Assembly (NCBI RefSeq): GCF_900624995.1
Contig: NZ_UYXQ01000015.1
Coordinates: 23,621-87,620 of the forward strand
Direction: 5' to 3'
Origin: Pseudomonas antarctica
GTDB lineage: Bacteria; Pseudomonadota; Gammaproteobacteria; Pseudomonadales; Pseudomonadaceae
Length of the DNA: 64,000 nt
A program made the position numbers and the translations under genes. Of this stretch, positions 9,285 to 17,619 are shown piece after piece. Under the pieces are notes generated by a model. It saw only the letters and a list, made by a program, of their open reading frames with translations. It was not told the DNA's origin and did no database searches. How positions within the stretch are numbered: the stretch's first letter is position 1; every line of letters begins with the position of its first letter.

Positions 9285-9298
9285 TTGATTTGCATCAA
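9285..9298 (-). promoter_or_regulatory. Perfect Anr box upstream of hemN
   Basis: TTGATTTGCATCAA matches the FNR/Anr consensus TTGAT-N4-ATCAA at all ten defined positions. It is centred about 68 bases before the hemN start codon, a suitable position for class II activation if the transcription start is about 25 bases before the ATG. The site is symmetric, but no gene on the other strand starts nearby. Confidence 0.85.
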
Positions 9299-9331
9299 CG
9301 GGGAGCGGCGCTATGCCACAGAGGCAAGGCA

Positions 9332-10015
9332 CTAATGGCCCATCAGCCAGTGCTGGTGCGGGCCGGGCAACGTCCATAGACCAAAGAGAATCACCAGCAA
9401 ACCACCGGCTACACGCACGCTGCGTTTGCGCAGCAAAGCCGTGACTCGCTCAGCCGCCAGCCCGGTAGCCAGCAACACCGGCCAGGTACCCAGCCCGAAC
9501 GCCAGCATCAGCAACGCACTGTCTACCGCGCTTCCCTGGCTCGCGGCCCACAGCAGGGTGCTGTAAACCAGCCCGCATGGCAGCCAGCCCCACAGCGCGC
9601 CCAGCAGTAACGCGCGGGGCAGGCTGGACACCGGCAGCAAACGGTTGGCGATGGGCTGTATATAGCGCCACAGGCCGCGTCCGAGGCTTTCGATTCGGGT
9701 GAGGCCGCTCCACCAGCCGGCCAGGTACAGGCCCATGCTGATCAGCAGCAAGCCGGCGAGCACACGCATGAACATCGCCGCCGGGCTGTTGGCCACCGCC
9801 CAGCCGGCCAGGCCGATCAATAACCCGGCGGCGGCATAGCTGAAGATGCGCCCCAGGTTGTACGCCAGCAGCAAACGAAAGCGGCGGCTGCGTTGTTCCT
9901 TGGGGATCGCCAGGGTCAGCGCGCCCATCAGCCCGCCGCACATGCCCAGGCAGTGGCCGCCACCCAGCAGGCCAAGGATGAGCGCGGAGACCAGCAGCGG
10001 CGCGAGTTCAAGCAT
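9332..10015 (-). CDS. TauE/SafE-like (UreH-type) membrane protein linked to cbb3 biogenesis
   Basis: Polytopic inner-membrane protein of 227 residues with about six hydrophobic segments. Residues 18-28 read GGGHCLGMCGG, a His/Cys pattern (H21, C22, C26) that could bind copper. The gene overlaps the end of ccoS by eight bases and follows it in the same direction, so translation is probably coupled. The longer open frame upstream lies inside ccoS, so the start at MLELAPLL is used. Annotated elsewhere as sulfite exporter TauE/SafE family. A role in oxidase copper delivery is inference from context and the motif. Confidence 0.8.
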   Translation of the reverse strand: MLELAPLLVSALILGLLGGGHCLGMCGGLMGALTLAIPKEQRSRRFRLLLAYNLGRIFSYAAAGLLIGLAGWAVANSPAAMFMRVLAGLLLISMGLYLAGWWSGLTRIESLGRGLWRYIQPIANRLLPVSSLPRALLLGALWGWLPCGLVYSTLLWAASQGSAVDSALLMLAFGLGTWPVLLATGLAAERVTALLRKRSVRVAGGLLVILFGLWTLPGPHQHWLMGH

Positions 10016-10220
10016 GGGGTGGGTCTTTGGGCGGTTGCTCTGGCCCGTTGGCTTCGTCGACAGCCGCCAAGTGGTTCGGGTCCTGGTCGTCAAACAGCAC
10101 GCTGTGGGCCGGGCCATCGAGGTCGTCGTACTGGCCGCTGTCCACCGCCCAGAAGAAGATGTAGATGGCGACGCCGACTAACAGCAGTGCCGCTGGAATC
10201 ATCACGTATAGAGCTGGCAT
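10008..10220 (-). CDS. ccoS: cbb3-type cytochrome oxidase assembly protein CcoS
   Basis: Small membrane protein of 70 residues needed for cofactor insertion into cbb3 oxidase. One N-terminal membrane segment (ALYVMIPAALLLVGVAIYIF) is followed by the family motif FFWAVDSGQYDDLDGPA. ATG 10220 has GGAG five bases upstream and is preferred over the GTG at 10226. It lies 22 bases after ccoI in the same operon. Confidence 0.93.
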   Translation of the reverse strand: MPALYVMIPAALLLVGVAIYIFFWAVDSGQYDDLDGPAHSVLFDDQDPNHLAAVDEANGPEQPPKDPPHA

Positions 10221-10242
10221 CTGCACTCCATGCTCGCGCGGC

Positions 10243-12693
10243 TCAAGCCGGCAGCGAGCGGGTTACTAAGGTGGCGCTTTTAGCCGGCGCGCTCGGCAGG
10301 CCAGTCAGGCGTAAGGCATTGAGCACCACAGTCAACGAGCTGAGGGACATGCCGATCGCCGCCCAGATCGGGGTGATCCAGCCGAGGGCAGCAAACGGCA
10401 GCATAAGGCCATTGTACAGCCCGGCCCATAGCAGGTTCTCGATGATTACCCGACGGGTGCGCCGTGCCAGGGTAAACGCCTGCACCAATGCGTCGAGGCG
10501 GTTGGACAGCAGTACCGCGTCGGCGCTGGTTTTCGCCAGGTCCGTGGCCGAGCCCATCGCCACACTGATATCGGCGGCGGCGAGCACCGGCACATCGTTG
10601 ACGCCATCGCCGAGCATCAGCACCTTGCGCCCTTCCTTGTGCAGTTGTTGCAGCACCTGCAGTTTAGCGTCGGGGCGCAGGCCGCCGTGGGCCTCGTCGA
10701 TGCCTAAGTCGGCGGCGACACTGGCGACCATCGGCGAGCTGTCGCCCGACAGCAACAGCGTGCGCCAACCGCGCGCCCTGCACGCGGCCAGCAAGGCCGG
10801 CGCGTCGCTGCGCAGGCGGTCATCCAGCACGAACCAGGCGAGGGCGCCGTCACGGTCGCCGAGCAGCAGCCATTGGCCCGCCTCATCCGGAGACTCGGGG
10901 ATCAGACAGCCGCTCAGTGCGCAAACAAAAGCCGGCTCGCCGATGCGCAATTGGCGCTCGCCTACGTGGCCTTCAAGGCCCAGGCCAGGGAAACTGAGGA
11001 CTTCATCGGCGGCCAACGGCGCACGGCCAAAAGCCCGCGCAATCGGATGTTCGGAGCGGTTTTCCAAGGCGGCGCCGAGGCTCAGGCATTCATCGCTGTT
11101 CAGCGTGCTCAAGGGGCGGATCGCGCGCAGTGCCAGGCGGCCTTCGGTCAGCGTGCCGGTCTTGTCGAAGATCACTGTGTCGATCTGATTCAAACCTTCC
11201 AGCACATGCCCGCGTGTCAGCAACAGCCCGAGTGTATGCAGCGTGCCGGTGGCGGCGGTGAGCGCGGTCGGCGTGGCCAGCGACAGCGCGCACGGGCAGG
11301 TCGCTACCAGCATCGCCAGCACAATCCAGAATGCCCGCGAGGCGTCCAGCTCCCACCACAGCAGCCCGATCAAGGCGGCGGCGATCAGCGAACACAATAG
11401 AAACCATTGCGCCGCACGGTCGGCGATTTGCGCCAGGCGTGGTTTCTCGGCCTGGGCGCGCTCCAGCAGGCGCACGATGGCGGACAGGCGCGTGTCGTGG
11501 CCCAAGGCGCGTACCTCGACGGTCAGCGCGCCTTCGACGTTGAGTGTGCCGGCGGTGACCGCATCACTCACGTTGCGGGGCTGCGGCAGGTACTCGCCGG
11601 TGAGCAGGGATTCATCGATGCTCGATTGGCCGTCGAGAATCACCCCGTCCGCCGGCAATACCGCGCCGGGATGCACCAATACACGATCACCCACGGCCAA
11701 TTCGCTGAGCAGGATGCGTTCGCTCTGGCCATCCTGTTTGAGGCGCAGGCACGAGGCGGGCAACAGGTTGACCAACTGCGCGGTGGCGGCGGCCGTGCGT
11801 TCCCGCGCTCGGCGCTCCAGGTAGCGGCCGGCCAGCAGGAACAGCGCGAACATACCCACCGCGTCGAAGTAAAGTTCGCCCGTACCGGTAATCGCGGTCC
11901 AGATACCCGCCAGATACGCACCGCCAATCGCCAGGGACACGGACACGTCCATGGTCAGGTGCCGCGTGCGCAGGTCGCGCAAAGCGCCCTTGAAGAACGG
12001 CGCACAGCTGTAAAACACGATGGGCGTGGTCAGAAACATCGCCACCCAGCGCAGGATCACGTGCAGCTCCGGGCTCAGGTCGATGTTGAATTCCGGCCAG
12101 GTGGCCATCGTCGCCATCATCGCCTGGAACCACAGCAAGCCCGCCACACCCAGTTGGCGCAGGGCCAGGCGGTTCTCGCCAGCCAGTTGCTCGGCGGCGC
12201 GATCCGCCTGGTAAGGGTGGGCGGCATAGCCGATGTGGCGCAGCTCGCTGAGCAGCTGGCTCAATGGCAATTGCCCGTCGGCCCAGCGCACGTGCAGCCG
12301 GTGGTTGGACAGGTTCAGCCGCGCCTCGGCCACGGCGGGCAGGCTGCGCAGGTGTTTTTCGATCAGCCAGCCACAGGCGGCGCAACTGATGCCTTCCATC
12401 ATCAGGGTGGTTTCGGCGAGTTCGCCGTCGTGGCGCACAAAGGGTTTTTGCACGTCGGCGCGGTCGTACAGGGCCAGCTCGTCGGCCAGTTGCACCGGCA
12501 GCGCCTCGGGGTTGGCCGAGGCTTCGCTGCGGTGCTGGTAATAGCTTTCCAGCCCACCGGCCACAATGGCTTCGGCCACCGCTTGGCAGCCGGGGCAGCA
12601 CAGCTCGCGGCGCTCGCCGAGGATTACGGCGGTAAACCGGCTGCCGGGCGGCACGGGCAGGGCGCAGTGGTAGCAGGGGGTTGGGGTGCTCAT
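10243..12693 (-). CDS. ccoI: Copper-translocating P1B-type ATPase CcoI/FixI
   Basis: Inner-membrane copper pump required for cbb3 oxidase assembly. The product is 816 residues. The N-terminus carries a Cys-rich domain (CYHC at 7-10, CCPGC at 32-36) and an HMA domain with CAAC at 104-107. TGE is at 365-367, the membrane metal site CPC at 466-468, and the phosphorylation motif DKTGT at 510-514, followed by the MLGDGVNDVPVLAAAD hinge. The extra N-terminal Cys-rich module separates CcoI from ordinary CopA. It is separated from ccoH by a palindromic repeat, unlike the tight packing elsewhere in the ccoGHIS set. Confidence 0.96.
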   Translation of the reverse strand: MSTPTPCYHCALPVPPGSRFTAVILGERRELCCPGCQAVAEAIVAGGLESYYQHRSEASANPEALPVQLADELALYDRADVQKPFVRHDGELAETTLMMEGISCAACGWLIEKHLRSLPAVAEARLNLSNHRLHVRWADGQLPLSQLLSELRHIGYAAHPYQADRAAEQLAGENRLALRQLGVAGLLWFQAMMATMATWPEFNIDLSPELHVILRWVAMFLTTPIVFYSCAPFFKGALRDLRTRHLTMDVSVSLAIGGAYLAGIWTAITGTGELYFDAVGMFALFLLAGRYLERRARERTAAATAQLVNLLPASCLRLKQDGQSERILLSELAVGDRVLVHPGAVLPADGVILDGQSSIDESLLTGEYLPQPRNVSDAVTAGTLNVEGALTVEVRALGHDTRLSAIVRLLERAQAEKPRLAQIADRAAQWFLLCSLIAAALIGLLWWELDASRAFWIVLAMLVATCPCALSLATPTALTAATGTLHTLGLLLTRGHVLEGLNQIDTVIFDKTGTLTEGRLALRAIRPLSTLNSDECLSLGAALENRSEHPIARAFGRAPLAADEVLSFPGLGLEGHVGERQLRIGEPAFVCALSGCLIPESPDEAGQWLLLGDRDGALAWFVLDDRLRSDAPALLAACRARGWRTLLLSGDSSPMVASVAADLGIDEAHGGLRPDAKLQVLQQLHKEGRKVLMLGDGVNDVPVLAAADISVAMGSATDLAKTSADAVLLSNRLDALVQAFTLARRTRRVIIENLLWAGLYNGLMLPFAALGWITPIWAAIGMSLSSLTVVLNALRLTGLPSAPAKSATLVTRSLPA

Positions 12694-12721
12694 GGGTATA
12701 GATCTTAGTCGGCTGTCCGAT

Positions 12722-12828
12722 GATCGTTCCCACGCTCTGCGTGGTAACGCCTCGCTGGACGCTCCGCGTCCGCTGTTGTGACGCAGAGCGTCACGGGCTG
12801 CATTCCCACGCAGAGCGTGGGAACGATC
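12722..12828. repeat. Nested palindromic intergenic repeat, copy 1
   Basis: The outer arms GATCGTTCCCACGCTCTGCG and CGCAGAGCGTGGGAACGATC are exact reverse complements. An inner pair, GGACGCTCCGCGTCC and GTGACGCAGAGCGTCAC, nests within them. A second copy of the same design lies at 23371-23483. This is a dispersed Pseudomonas repeat without coding capacity. It falls between ccoH and ccoI and could fold into a large mRNA structure. Confidence 0.85.
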
Positions 12829-12842
12829 TAAGCGCAGGCTGT

Positions 12843-13382
12843 TTAATTCTTCAGGTCTTCAGCGCCCTGCAACGGCTCATCACCCAGCAGCAAGTCCTTG
12901 TCGTGGCTGACCTGTTCTTCTTCGAACAGGCGCCAGGTTCTATCGCCCTCGACACCGAGCAGTTCCACGAAGCGCCGGCCTTCTACTTTGTCGGTGACCT
13001 GGCCGATGTAGCGGCCGGGTTCGCTGTCGCTGCGAGCCAGGTTGATCTTGCGATCCTTCTCCGGCTGGGTCGGGGAAATCAGGTTCAGTTCCAGGGTGCT
13101 CGGGTTGCTGTTGCCGGTCAGGTGCAATTCGACTTCACCGGTCAACTCGTCCAGGTGCACCTTGGCGCGCAGTTGCAGGGTCTGGGCCAGCAGTTCGCGG
13201 TCCAGGGAGCGGTTAATGCCTTTGCCAGCCTCGTAATAGTTGTCGTTGACCAGGTTGTCCGGGTTCTTCACCGCAATGGTCACCATGGTCAAGGTCAAGG
13301 TCACCGAGCAGGCCAGGATGGCAATGATGATCCAGGGCCAGAGGTGCTTGTACCAAGGGCTTGCGGCAGTCGCTACGGGCAT
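12843..13382 (-). CDS. ccoH: FixH/CcoH family cbb3 assembly protein
   Basis: Membrane-anchored 179-residue protein required for stable cbb3 assembly. There is one N-terminal membrane segment (LWPWIIIAILACSVTLTLTM) and then a periplasmic domain with the NPDNLVNDNYYEAGKGINR motif that defines FixH. It follows ccoG by 18 bases in the same direction. Confidence 0.92.
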   Translation of the reverse strand: MPVATAASPWYKHLWPWIIIAILACSVTLTLTMVTIAVKNPDNLVNDNYYEAGKGINRSLDRELLAQTLQLRAKVHLDELTGEVELHLTGNSNPSTLELNLISPTQPEKDRKINLARSDSEPGRYIGQVTDKVEGRRFVELLGVEGDRTWRLFEEEQVSHDKDLLLGDEPLQGAEDLKN

Positions 13383-13400
13383 TGTTTCGCTCTCTGTTTG

Positions 13401-14816
13401 TTAACGGACTTGAGGGCCGATGAATCGGCTCTTGGCTTCAATGTGGACACTGTCGTCATCGGCATCCCGGAGGACGAATTTCACTTCGTTGGTGCTCGAC
13501 GGCAGTTGCTCGGGTGCGCTGGACAACTCCACCGGCATGCTGAAGATTTCCCCGGCCGCCACCTTGATCTCGCGTCGCCCCTGCAGCTTGAGGTCCGGCA
13601 GGCCCGAGGCGTCGAGCACATAGGTGTGATCGCGCTGGTCCTTGTTCATGATCTTCAGGCTGTAGACGTTTTCGATGCGACCTTCGGCATTTTCGCGGAA
13701 CAGCACGCGGTCTTTGCTGACGTCGAAACCGACCAGCGAGCGCATGAAAAATGCGCCGGCCAACAAGCTGATCATCGCCAGCAACACCAACGCATAACCG
13801 ATCAGCCGCGGGCGTAGCTTGTGGGTTGTCTGCCCGGAAAGGTTGTGCTCGGTGGTGTAGCTGATCAGGCCGCGCGGGTAGTCCATCTTGTCCATGATGT
13901 TGTCGCAGGCATCGATACAGGCGGCGCAGCCGATGCACTCGATTTGCAGGCCGTCGCGGATGTCGATACCGGTGGGGCACACCTGCACGCACATCGTGCA
14001 ATCGATGCAATCGCCCAGGCCCTGGGCCTTGTAGTCGATGCCTTTTTTGCGCGGGCCCCGCACTTCGCCCCGGCGCGGGTCGTAGGAGACGATCAAGGTG
14101 TCCTTGTCGAACATCACGCTTTGGAACCGTGCGTACGGGCACATGTAGATGCACACCTGTTCGCGCAGCCAGCCGGCGTTGCCATAGGTGGCGAGGGTGA
14201 AGAACCCGACCCAGAAATACGACCAGCCATCGGCCTGGCCGGTAAAGAAATCGAACACCAGTTCGCGGATCGGCGAGAAGTAGCCGACGAAGGTCATGCC
14301 GGTGACAAAACCGATCAACAGCCAGAGCGTGTGCTTGCTGAATTTGCGCAGCAATTTGTTGGCGCCCATTGGCGCTTTATCCAGCTTGATGCGCTGGTTA
14401 CGGTCGCCTTCAGTGACCTTTTCACACCACATGAAGATCCAGGTCCACACGCTTTGCGGGCAGGTATAGCCACACCAGACGCGCCCGGCGTACACGGTGA
14501 TAAAGAACAGGCCAAAGGCGGCCACAATCAGAATGCCCGAGAGCAGGATGAAATCCTGGGGCCAGAAGGTTGCGCCAAAAATGAAGAATTTACGCGCCGG
14601 CAGGTTCCACCACACGGCCTGATGGCCACCCCAGTTCAGCCACACGGTGCCGAAGTAAAGCAGGAACAAGCCGGCGCCACCGAGCATGCGCAAATTGCGG
14701 AACAGGCCGGTGAAGGCGCGGGTGTAGATTTTCTCTCGCGACGCATAAAGGTCAACGGATTGACTCGAGTTTTTGGCAGGCGGGGTAACGTCATGTACCG
14801 GTATTTGGTTGCTCAT
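13401..14816 (-). CDS. ccoG: Cytochrome c oxidase accessory protein CcoG (RdxA/FixG)
   Basis: Polyferredoxin-type membrane protein, reported in related bacteria to reduce copper during cbb3 assembly. After a cytosolic N-terminus (YASREKIYTRAFTG) come several membrane helices. A WCGYTCPQSVW motif near residue 125 and two [4Fe-4S] motifs, CIDCTMCVQVCP and CIGCAACIDACD, follow. The C-terminus is an Ig-like FixG domain. The start at MSNQIPVHD is preferred. A preceding ATG (14819) and a GTG further upstream are possible. A near-consensus Anr box lies about 155 bases upstream. Confidence 0.95.
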   Translation of the reverse strand: MSNQIPVHDVTPPAKNSSQSVDLYASREKIYTRAFTGLFRNLRMLGGAGLFLLYFGTVWLNWGGHQAVWWNLPARKFFIFGATFWPQDFILLSGILIVAAFGLFFITVYAGRVWCGYTCPQSVWTWIFMWCEKVTEGDRNQRIKLDKAPMGANKLLRKFSKHTLWLLIGFVTGMTFVGYFSPIRELVFDFFTGQADGWSYFWVGFFTLATYGNAGWLREQVCIYMCPYARFQSVMFDKDTLIVSYDPRRGEVRGPRKKGIDYKAQGLGDCIDCTMCVQVCPTGIDIRDGLQIECIGCAACIDACDNIMDKMDYPRGLISYTTEHNLSGQTTHKLRPRLIGYALVLLAMISLLAGAFFMRSLVGFDVSKDRVLFRENAEGRIENVYSLKIMNKDQRDHTYVLDASGLPDLKLQGRREIKVAAGEIFSMPVELSSAPEQLPSSTNEVKFVLRDADDDSVHIEAKSRFIGPQVR

Positions 14817-14969
14817 CATTGCATCCCACGGCGGTGGAGATTTGCCTCGGCCAGTACGTGCCAACCGGGGTCAAAAATAGGGTCTTGCAGTGGCGTAATG
14901 ATACGCCCCTGATACTGCTGAAAGGGTGCGACCTTTGGTCGCGTTGGGGGAAATCAATTGATGGTGTAT

Positions 14970-14983
14970 GTGACGTGGATCAA
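14970..14983 (-). promoter_or_regulatory. Near-consensus Anr box upstream of ccoG
   Basis: On the minus strand the site reads TTGATCCACGTCAC, matching TTGAY-N4-RTCAA at nine of ten positions. It is about 155 bases before the ccoG start, so a long leader would be required. Its orientation and place are consistent with Anr control of ccoGH. Confidence 0.5.
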
Positions 14984-15023
14984 TTGACTTGTGAAGTATG
15001 GCTGGTTTTTGCGCGCAGGCTGG

Positions 15024-15434
15024 TCATTCGCCCCACGGATTAAGCAATGGAACGCCGCTCGATTTGAAGTCACTGACATTGCGCGTGACGACAGTAAGTC
15101 CATGAACCAGAGCAGTGGCAGCAATCAGCGCATCACTTTCATTCGCCTGGTCTGGCACATGCAGATGGGCGCAACGCAAAGCGACTGCGGCATCGACCGG
15201 CAGGATTCTGGCCTCGAATGCCGGCAGGACATGACGCTTGAGCCAAGTACGCAAAACCTTTCCCTGGGCCGGGTCTTTGCGCTCCAGGCGCAGTACCAAG
15301 GTTTCCAATTCTTTAAGCGTAATCGCGGAGATAAACATACGCAGCGCAATGACGCTTTTGGCCCAGGCGACCACGTTTGCGTCGGCCTGGGGTTTACGAA
15401 GCTCAGAGATTACGTTGGTGTCGAGTAGATACAT
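15024..15434 (-). CDS. vapC: PIN-domain toxin, VapC family
   Basis: Predicted Mg-dependent endoribonuclease toxin of 136 residues. The acidic PIN residues are visible in MYLLDTNVISELR at the N-terminus, in the TLKELETL segment, in NESDALIAATA, and in TRNVSDF near the end. The ATG overlaps the antitoxin stop by one base (TGATG), so the two are translationally coupled. Target RNA is unknown. The pair is inserted between ccoG and the first cco oxidase operon. Confidence 0.92.
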   Translation of the reverse strand: MYLLDTNVISELRKPQADANVVAWAKSVIALRMFISAITLKELETLVLRLERKDPAQGKVLRTWLKRHVLPAFEARILPVDAAVALRCAHLHVPDQANESDALIAATALVHGLTVVTRNVSDFKSSGVPLLNPWGE

Positions 15435-15688
15435 CAAGAGAGGTCCACGGGTCGATGAGTGATCACGGCGCGTTCGGTTTCGAAGTCGATTTCGGCCGCT
15501 TCTGGCATCACCAATAGGTCAACGATGTCGGCGTTGAGGCCTGTCAGTTTCTGGTAGTCCTCAATGCTTAGCAGTACATGGGCAGGCTTGCCGCGATCGG
15601 TGATAAAAACCGGCCCCTGACGGGCGGCTTTTTTGGCACCGCTTGTGTCTTGATTGAATTCACGGCTGGAAATGGTGGTGATGGTCAT
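15434..15688 (-). CDS. Phd/YefM family antitoxin
   Basis: An 84-residue antitoxin partner of the downstream VapC. The N-terminal DNA-binding part MTITTISSREFNQDTSGAKK and the middle PVFITDRGKPAHVLLSIEDY block are characteristic of Phd/YefM. The acidic C-terminus (EAAEIDFETE) would wrap and neutralise the toxin. Such antitoxins repress their own promoter, and an imperfect palindrome lies just upstream. Confidence 0.92.
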   Translation of the reverse strand: MTITTISSREFNQDTSGAKKAARQGPVFITDRGKPAHVLLSIEDYQKLTGLNADIVDLLVMPEAAEIDFETERAVITHRPVDLS

Positions 15689-15715
15689 GGGGAGTCCCCC
15701 TTCGGCAGGCTATAT

Positions 15716-15731
15716 GTAGTTACGTTACTAC
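15716..15731 (-). promoter_or_regulatory. Candidate operator of the Phd/VapC module
   Basis: GTAGTTACGTTACTAC is an imperfect palindrome with two mismatched positions, located 28-43 bases before the antitoxin start. Phd-type antitoxins bind palindromes of this size and place. The assignment is by position only. Confidence 0.4.
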
Positions 15732-15805
15732 TTGCCGATGGCAGGCATCAAACTCGTCGTTACCAGCGGTCATGCGTCCATTGAATCGCTCAGGCGTTAG
15801 AAACG

Positions 15806-15832
15806 AAAAAGCCCCGCAATGCGGGGCTTTTT
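15806..15832 (-). terminator. Terminator of the ccoNOQP-1 operon
   Basis: The arms AAAAAGCCCCGC and GCGGGGCTTTTT form a strong GC hairpin with A and T tracts on both sides, 13 bases after the ccoP1 stop on the minus strand. It can act in both directions. Confidence 0.9.
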
Positions 15833-15845
15833 CGGTGTCGAGGCC

Positions 15846-16823
15846 TTACTGCTCCTCAGCTTGCTTATCGCCATGGGACAAGCTGTAAACATACGCCGCC
15901 AGCAAGTGCACCTTGTCATTGCCCTGCAACAATTCCTGCGCAGGCATCTGGCCCTGACGGCCGTAACGAATGGTCTGCTGCAGTTGTGCGAAGCTCGAAC
16001 CGTAGATGAATGCGCCCGGGTGTGTCAGGTCGGGGGCGCCCATCGCGGGTGTGCCTTTACCGGCAGGGCCGTGGCAGGCCACGCAGTTGGCGGCGAAGAG
16101 TTTCGCGCCGTTGGCCACGTCAGCCTTGGCACCTTCCGGCAGTTTGCGGCCGTCGAGGTTGGTCACCACAAAGCCTGACACGTCGGCCACGCCTTGCTCG
16201 CCAATGACTTCGGCCCAGGCCGGCATCACCGCGTGGCGGCCCTTCATGATGGTTTCCTTGATGGTCGCCGGCTCGCCGCCCCAGCGCCAGTCGGCGTCGG
16301 TCAGGTTGGGGAAACCGTAGGCGCCCTTGGCGTCGGAGCCGTGGCACACCGAGCAGTTGGAGGCGAACAGGCGGCCACCCGTCTTCAAGGCTTGCGGGTC
16401 TTTGGCGACGTCTTCAATCGGCATCGAGGCGAATTTGGCGAAGATCGGCCCGAACTTGGCGTCCGACTTGGCCATTTCCTTTTCCCATTCGTGCACACCG
16501 GTCCAGCCGGTCTGGCCATTGGCGAAGGGGGTTTGCTTGTCGTTGTCGAGGTAGTTGTAGCCCGGGAGCAGGCCTTTCCAGTTGCCCAAACCTGGGTACA
16601 GCACCAGGTAGCCGAGGGCGAAAATGATGGTGCCAACGAACAGCATGAACCACCACTTTGGCAGTGGGTTGTCGTATTCCTCAATGCCGTCGAACGAGTG
16701 GCCGACAGTCTCGTCCGTTTGCTCGGTGCGCTGGCCCTTGCGGGTCGACAGCAGCAGCCAGGTCAGGGCGAAGATGGTACCCAGGCTCAGGACTGTGACG
16801 TACAGACTCCAGAACGTAGTCAT
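15846..16823 (-). CDS. ccoP: cbb3-type cytochrome c oxidase subunit III, copy 1
   Basis: Dihaem c-type cytochrome subunit that receives electrons for the oxidase. The 325 residues include two N-terminal membrane segments and two haem sites, CSVCH at 157-161 and CVACH at 247-251. Residues about 91-108 contain a segment ([17 protein letters not shown]) that is missing from copy 2. The ATG overlaps the ccoQ1 stop by four bases (ATGA). Last gene of the operon, followed by a terminator. Confidence 0.96.
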   Translation of the reverse strand: MTTFWSLYVTVLSLGTIFALTWLLLSTRKGQRTEQTDETVGHSFDGIEEYDNPLPKWWFMLFVGTIIFALGYLVLYPGLGNWKGLLPGYNYLDNDKQTPFANGQTGWTGVHEWEKEMAKSDAKFGPIFAKFASMPIEDVAKDPQALKTGGRLFASNCSVCHGSDAKGAYGFPNLTDADWRWGGEPATIKETIMKGRHAVMPAWAEVIGEQGVADVSGFVVTNLDGRKLPEGAKADVANGAKLFAANCVACHGPAGKGTPAMGAPDLTHPGAFIYGSSFAQLQQTIRYGRQGQMPAQELLQGNDKVHLLAAYVYSLSHGDKQAEEQ

Positions 16824-17005
16824 TCTTTGTTACTCCTAGACGCTTGCTCGACGTGCTTGATGGCTTCGGGGTCATCCGCAAAGGGCAACAGGGTTGCGTC
16901 GTCAAACTCCGACTTGCGTTTGGGGCTGAACACCCACAATGCCAGGCCGATAAAGGCCACCATCACCACCACGGTGCCCAAGCCACGAATCATCCCGATA
17001 TCCAT
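16820..17005 (-). CDS. ccoQ: cbb3-type oxidase subunit CcoQ, copy 1
   Basis: Single-span membrane subunit of 61 residues that stabilises the core complex. The N-terminal helix [20 protein letters not shown] is followed by the basic [12 protein letters not shown] stretch, the usual CcoQ pattern. ATG 17005 lies five bases after the ccoO1 stop. The GTG at 17014 overlaps ccoO and is less likely. Confidence 0.92.
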   Translation of the reverse strand: MDIGMIRGLGTVVVMVAFIGLALWVFSPKRKSEFDDATLLPFADDPEAIKHVEQASRSNKE

Positions 17006-17010
17006 GAAGA

Positions 17011-17619
17011 TCACCGTTTGCTTTTGATGATGGTGCCAAGGCCTTGCAGGTAGGCCACCAGTGCGTCCATTTCGGTCTTACCCTTAACGGCTGCGGCTGC
17101 ACCGGCGATGTCTTCATCGGTGTAAGGCACGCCCAGAGTGCGCAAGACTTCCATCTTCTTCGCGGTGTCCTTGCCGTCGAGCTTGTTTTCTACGAGGAAC
17201 GGGTACGCCGGCATTTTCGATTCCGGTACTACGTTGCGCGGGTTGTACAAGTGCGCGCGGTGCCAGTCGTCGGAGTAACGTGCGCCGACACGGGCCAGGT
17301 CCGGGCCGGTGCGCTTGGAACCCCACAGGAAGGGGTGGTCCCACACACTTTCCCCGGCGACCGAGTAGTGGCCGTAGCGTTCGGTTTCGGCGCGGAACGG
17401 GCGGATCATTTGCGAGTGACAACCCACGCAGCCGTTGGCGATGTAGATGTCGCGGCCTTCCAGTTCAAGCGCGCTGCGCGGCTTCATGCCTTCGACCGGC
17501 TTGTTGGTCACGTCCTGGAAAAACAGCGGAACGATTTGGGTCAGGCCGCCGATACTCACGGCGATGACCATGAAGAAGGCCAGCAGGCCGATATTCTTCT
17601 CGACTACTTCATGCTTCAT
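17011..17619 (-). CDS. ccoO: cbb3-type cytochrome c oxidase subunit II, copy 1
   Basis: Membrane-anchored monohaem cytochrome c, 202 residues. One N-terminal helix ([19 protein letters not shown]) and haem site CVGCH at 64-68, with [16 protein letters not shown] following. The methionine axial ligand region is in the [10 protein letters not shown] block. It shares a one-base overlap with ccoN1. Confidence 0.96.
   Translation of the reverse strand: MKHEVVEKNIGLLAFFMVIAVSIGGLTQIVPLFFQDVTNKPVEGMKPRSALELEGRDIYIANGCVGCHSQMIRPFRAETERYGHYSVAGESVWDHPFLWGSKRTGPDLARVGARYSDDWHRAHLYNPRNVVPESKMPAYPFLVENKLDGKDTAKKMEVLRTLGVPYTDEDIAGAAAAVKGKTEMDALVAYLQGLGTIIKSKR

Noticed and set aside
12722..12828. Possible CRISPR-like repeat
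   Set aside because: Only two widely separated copies exist, each a single nested palindrome. There are no spacers and no cas genes.
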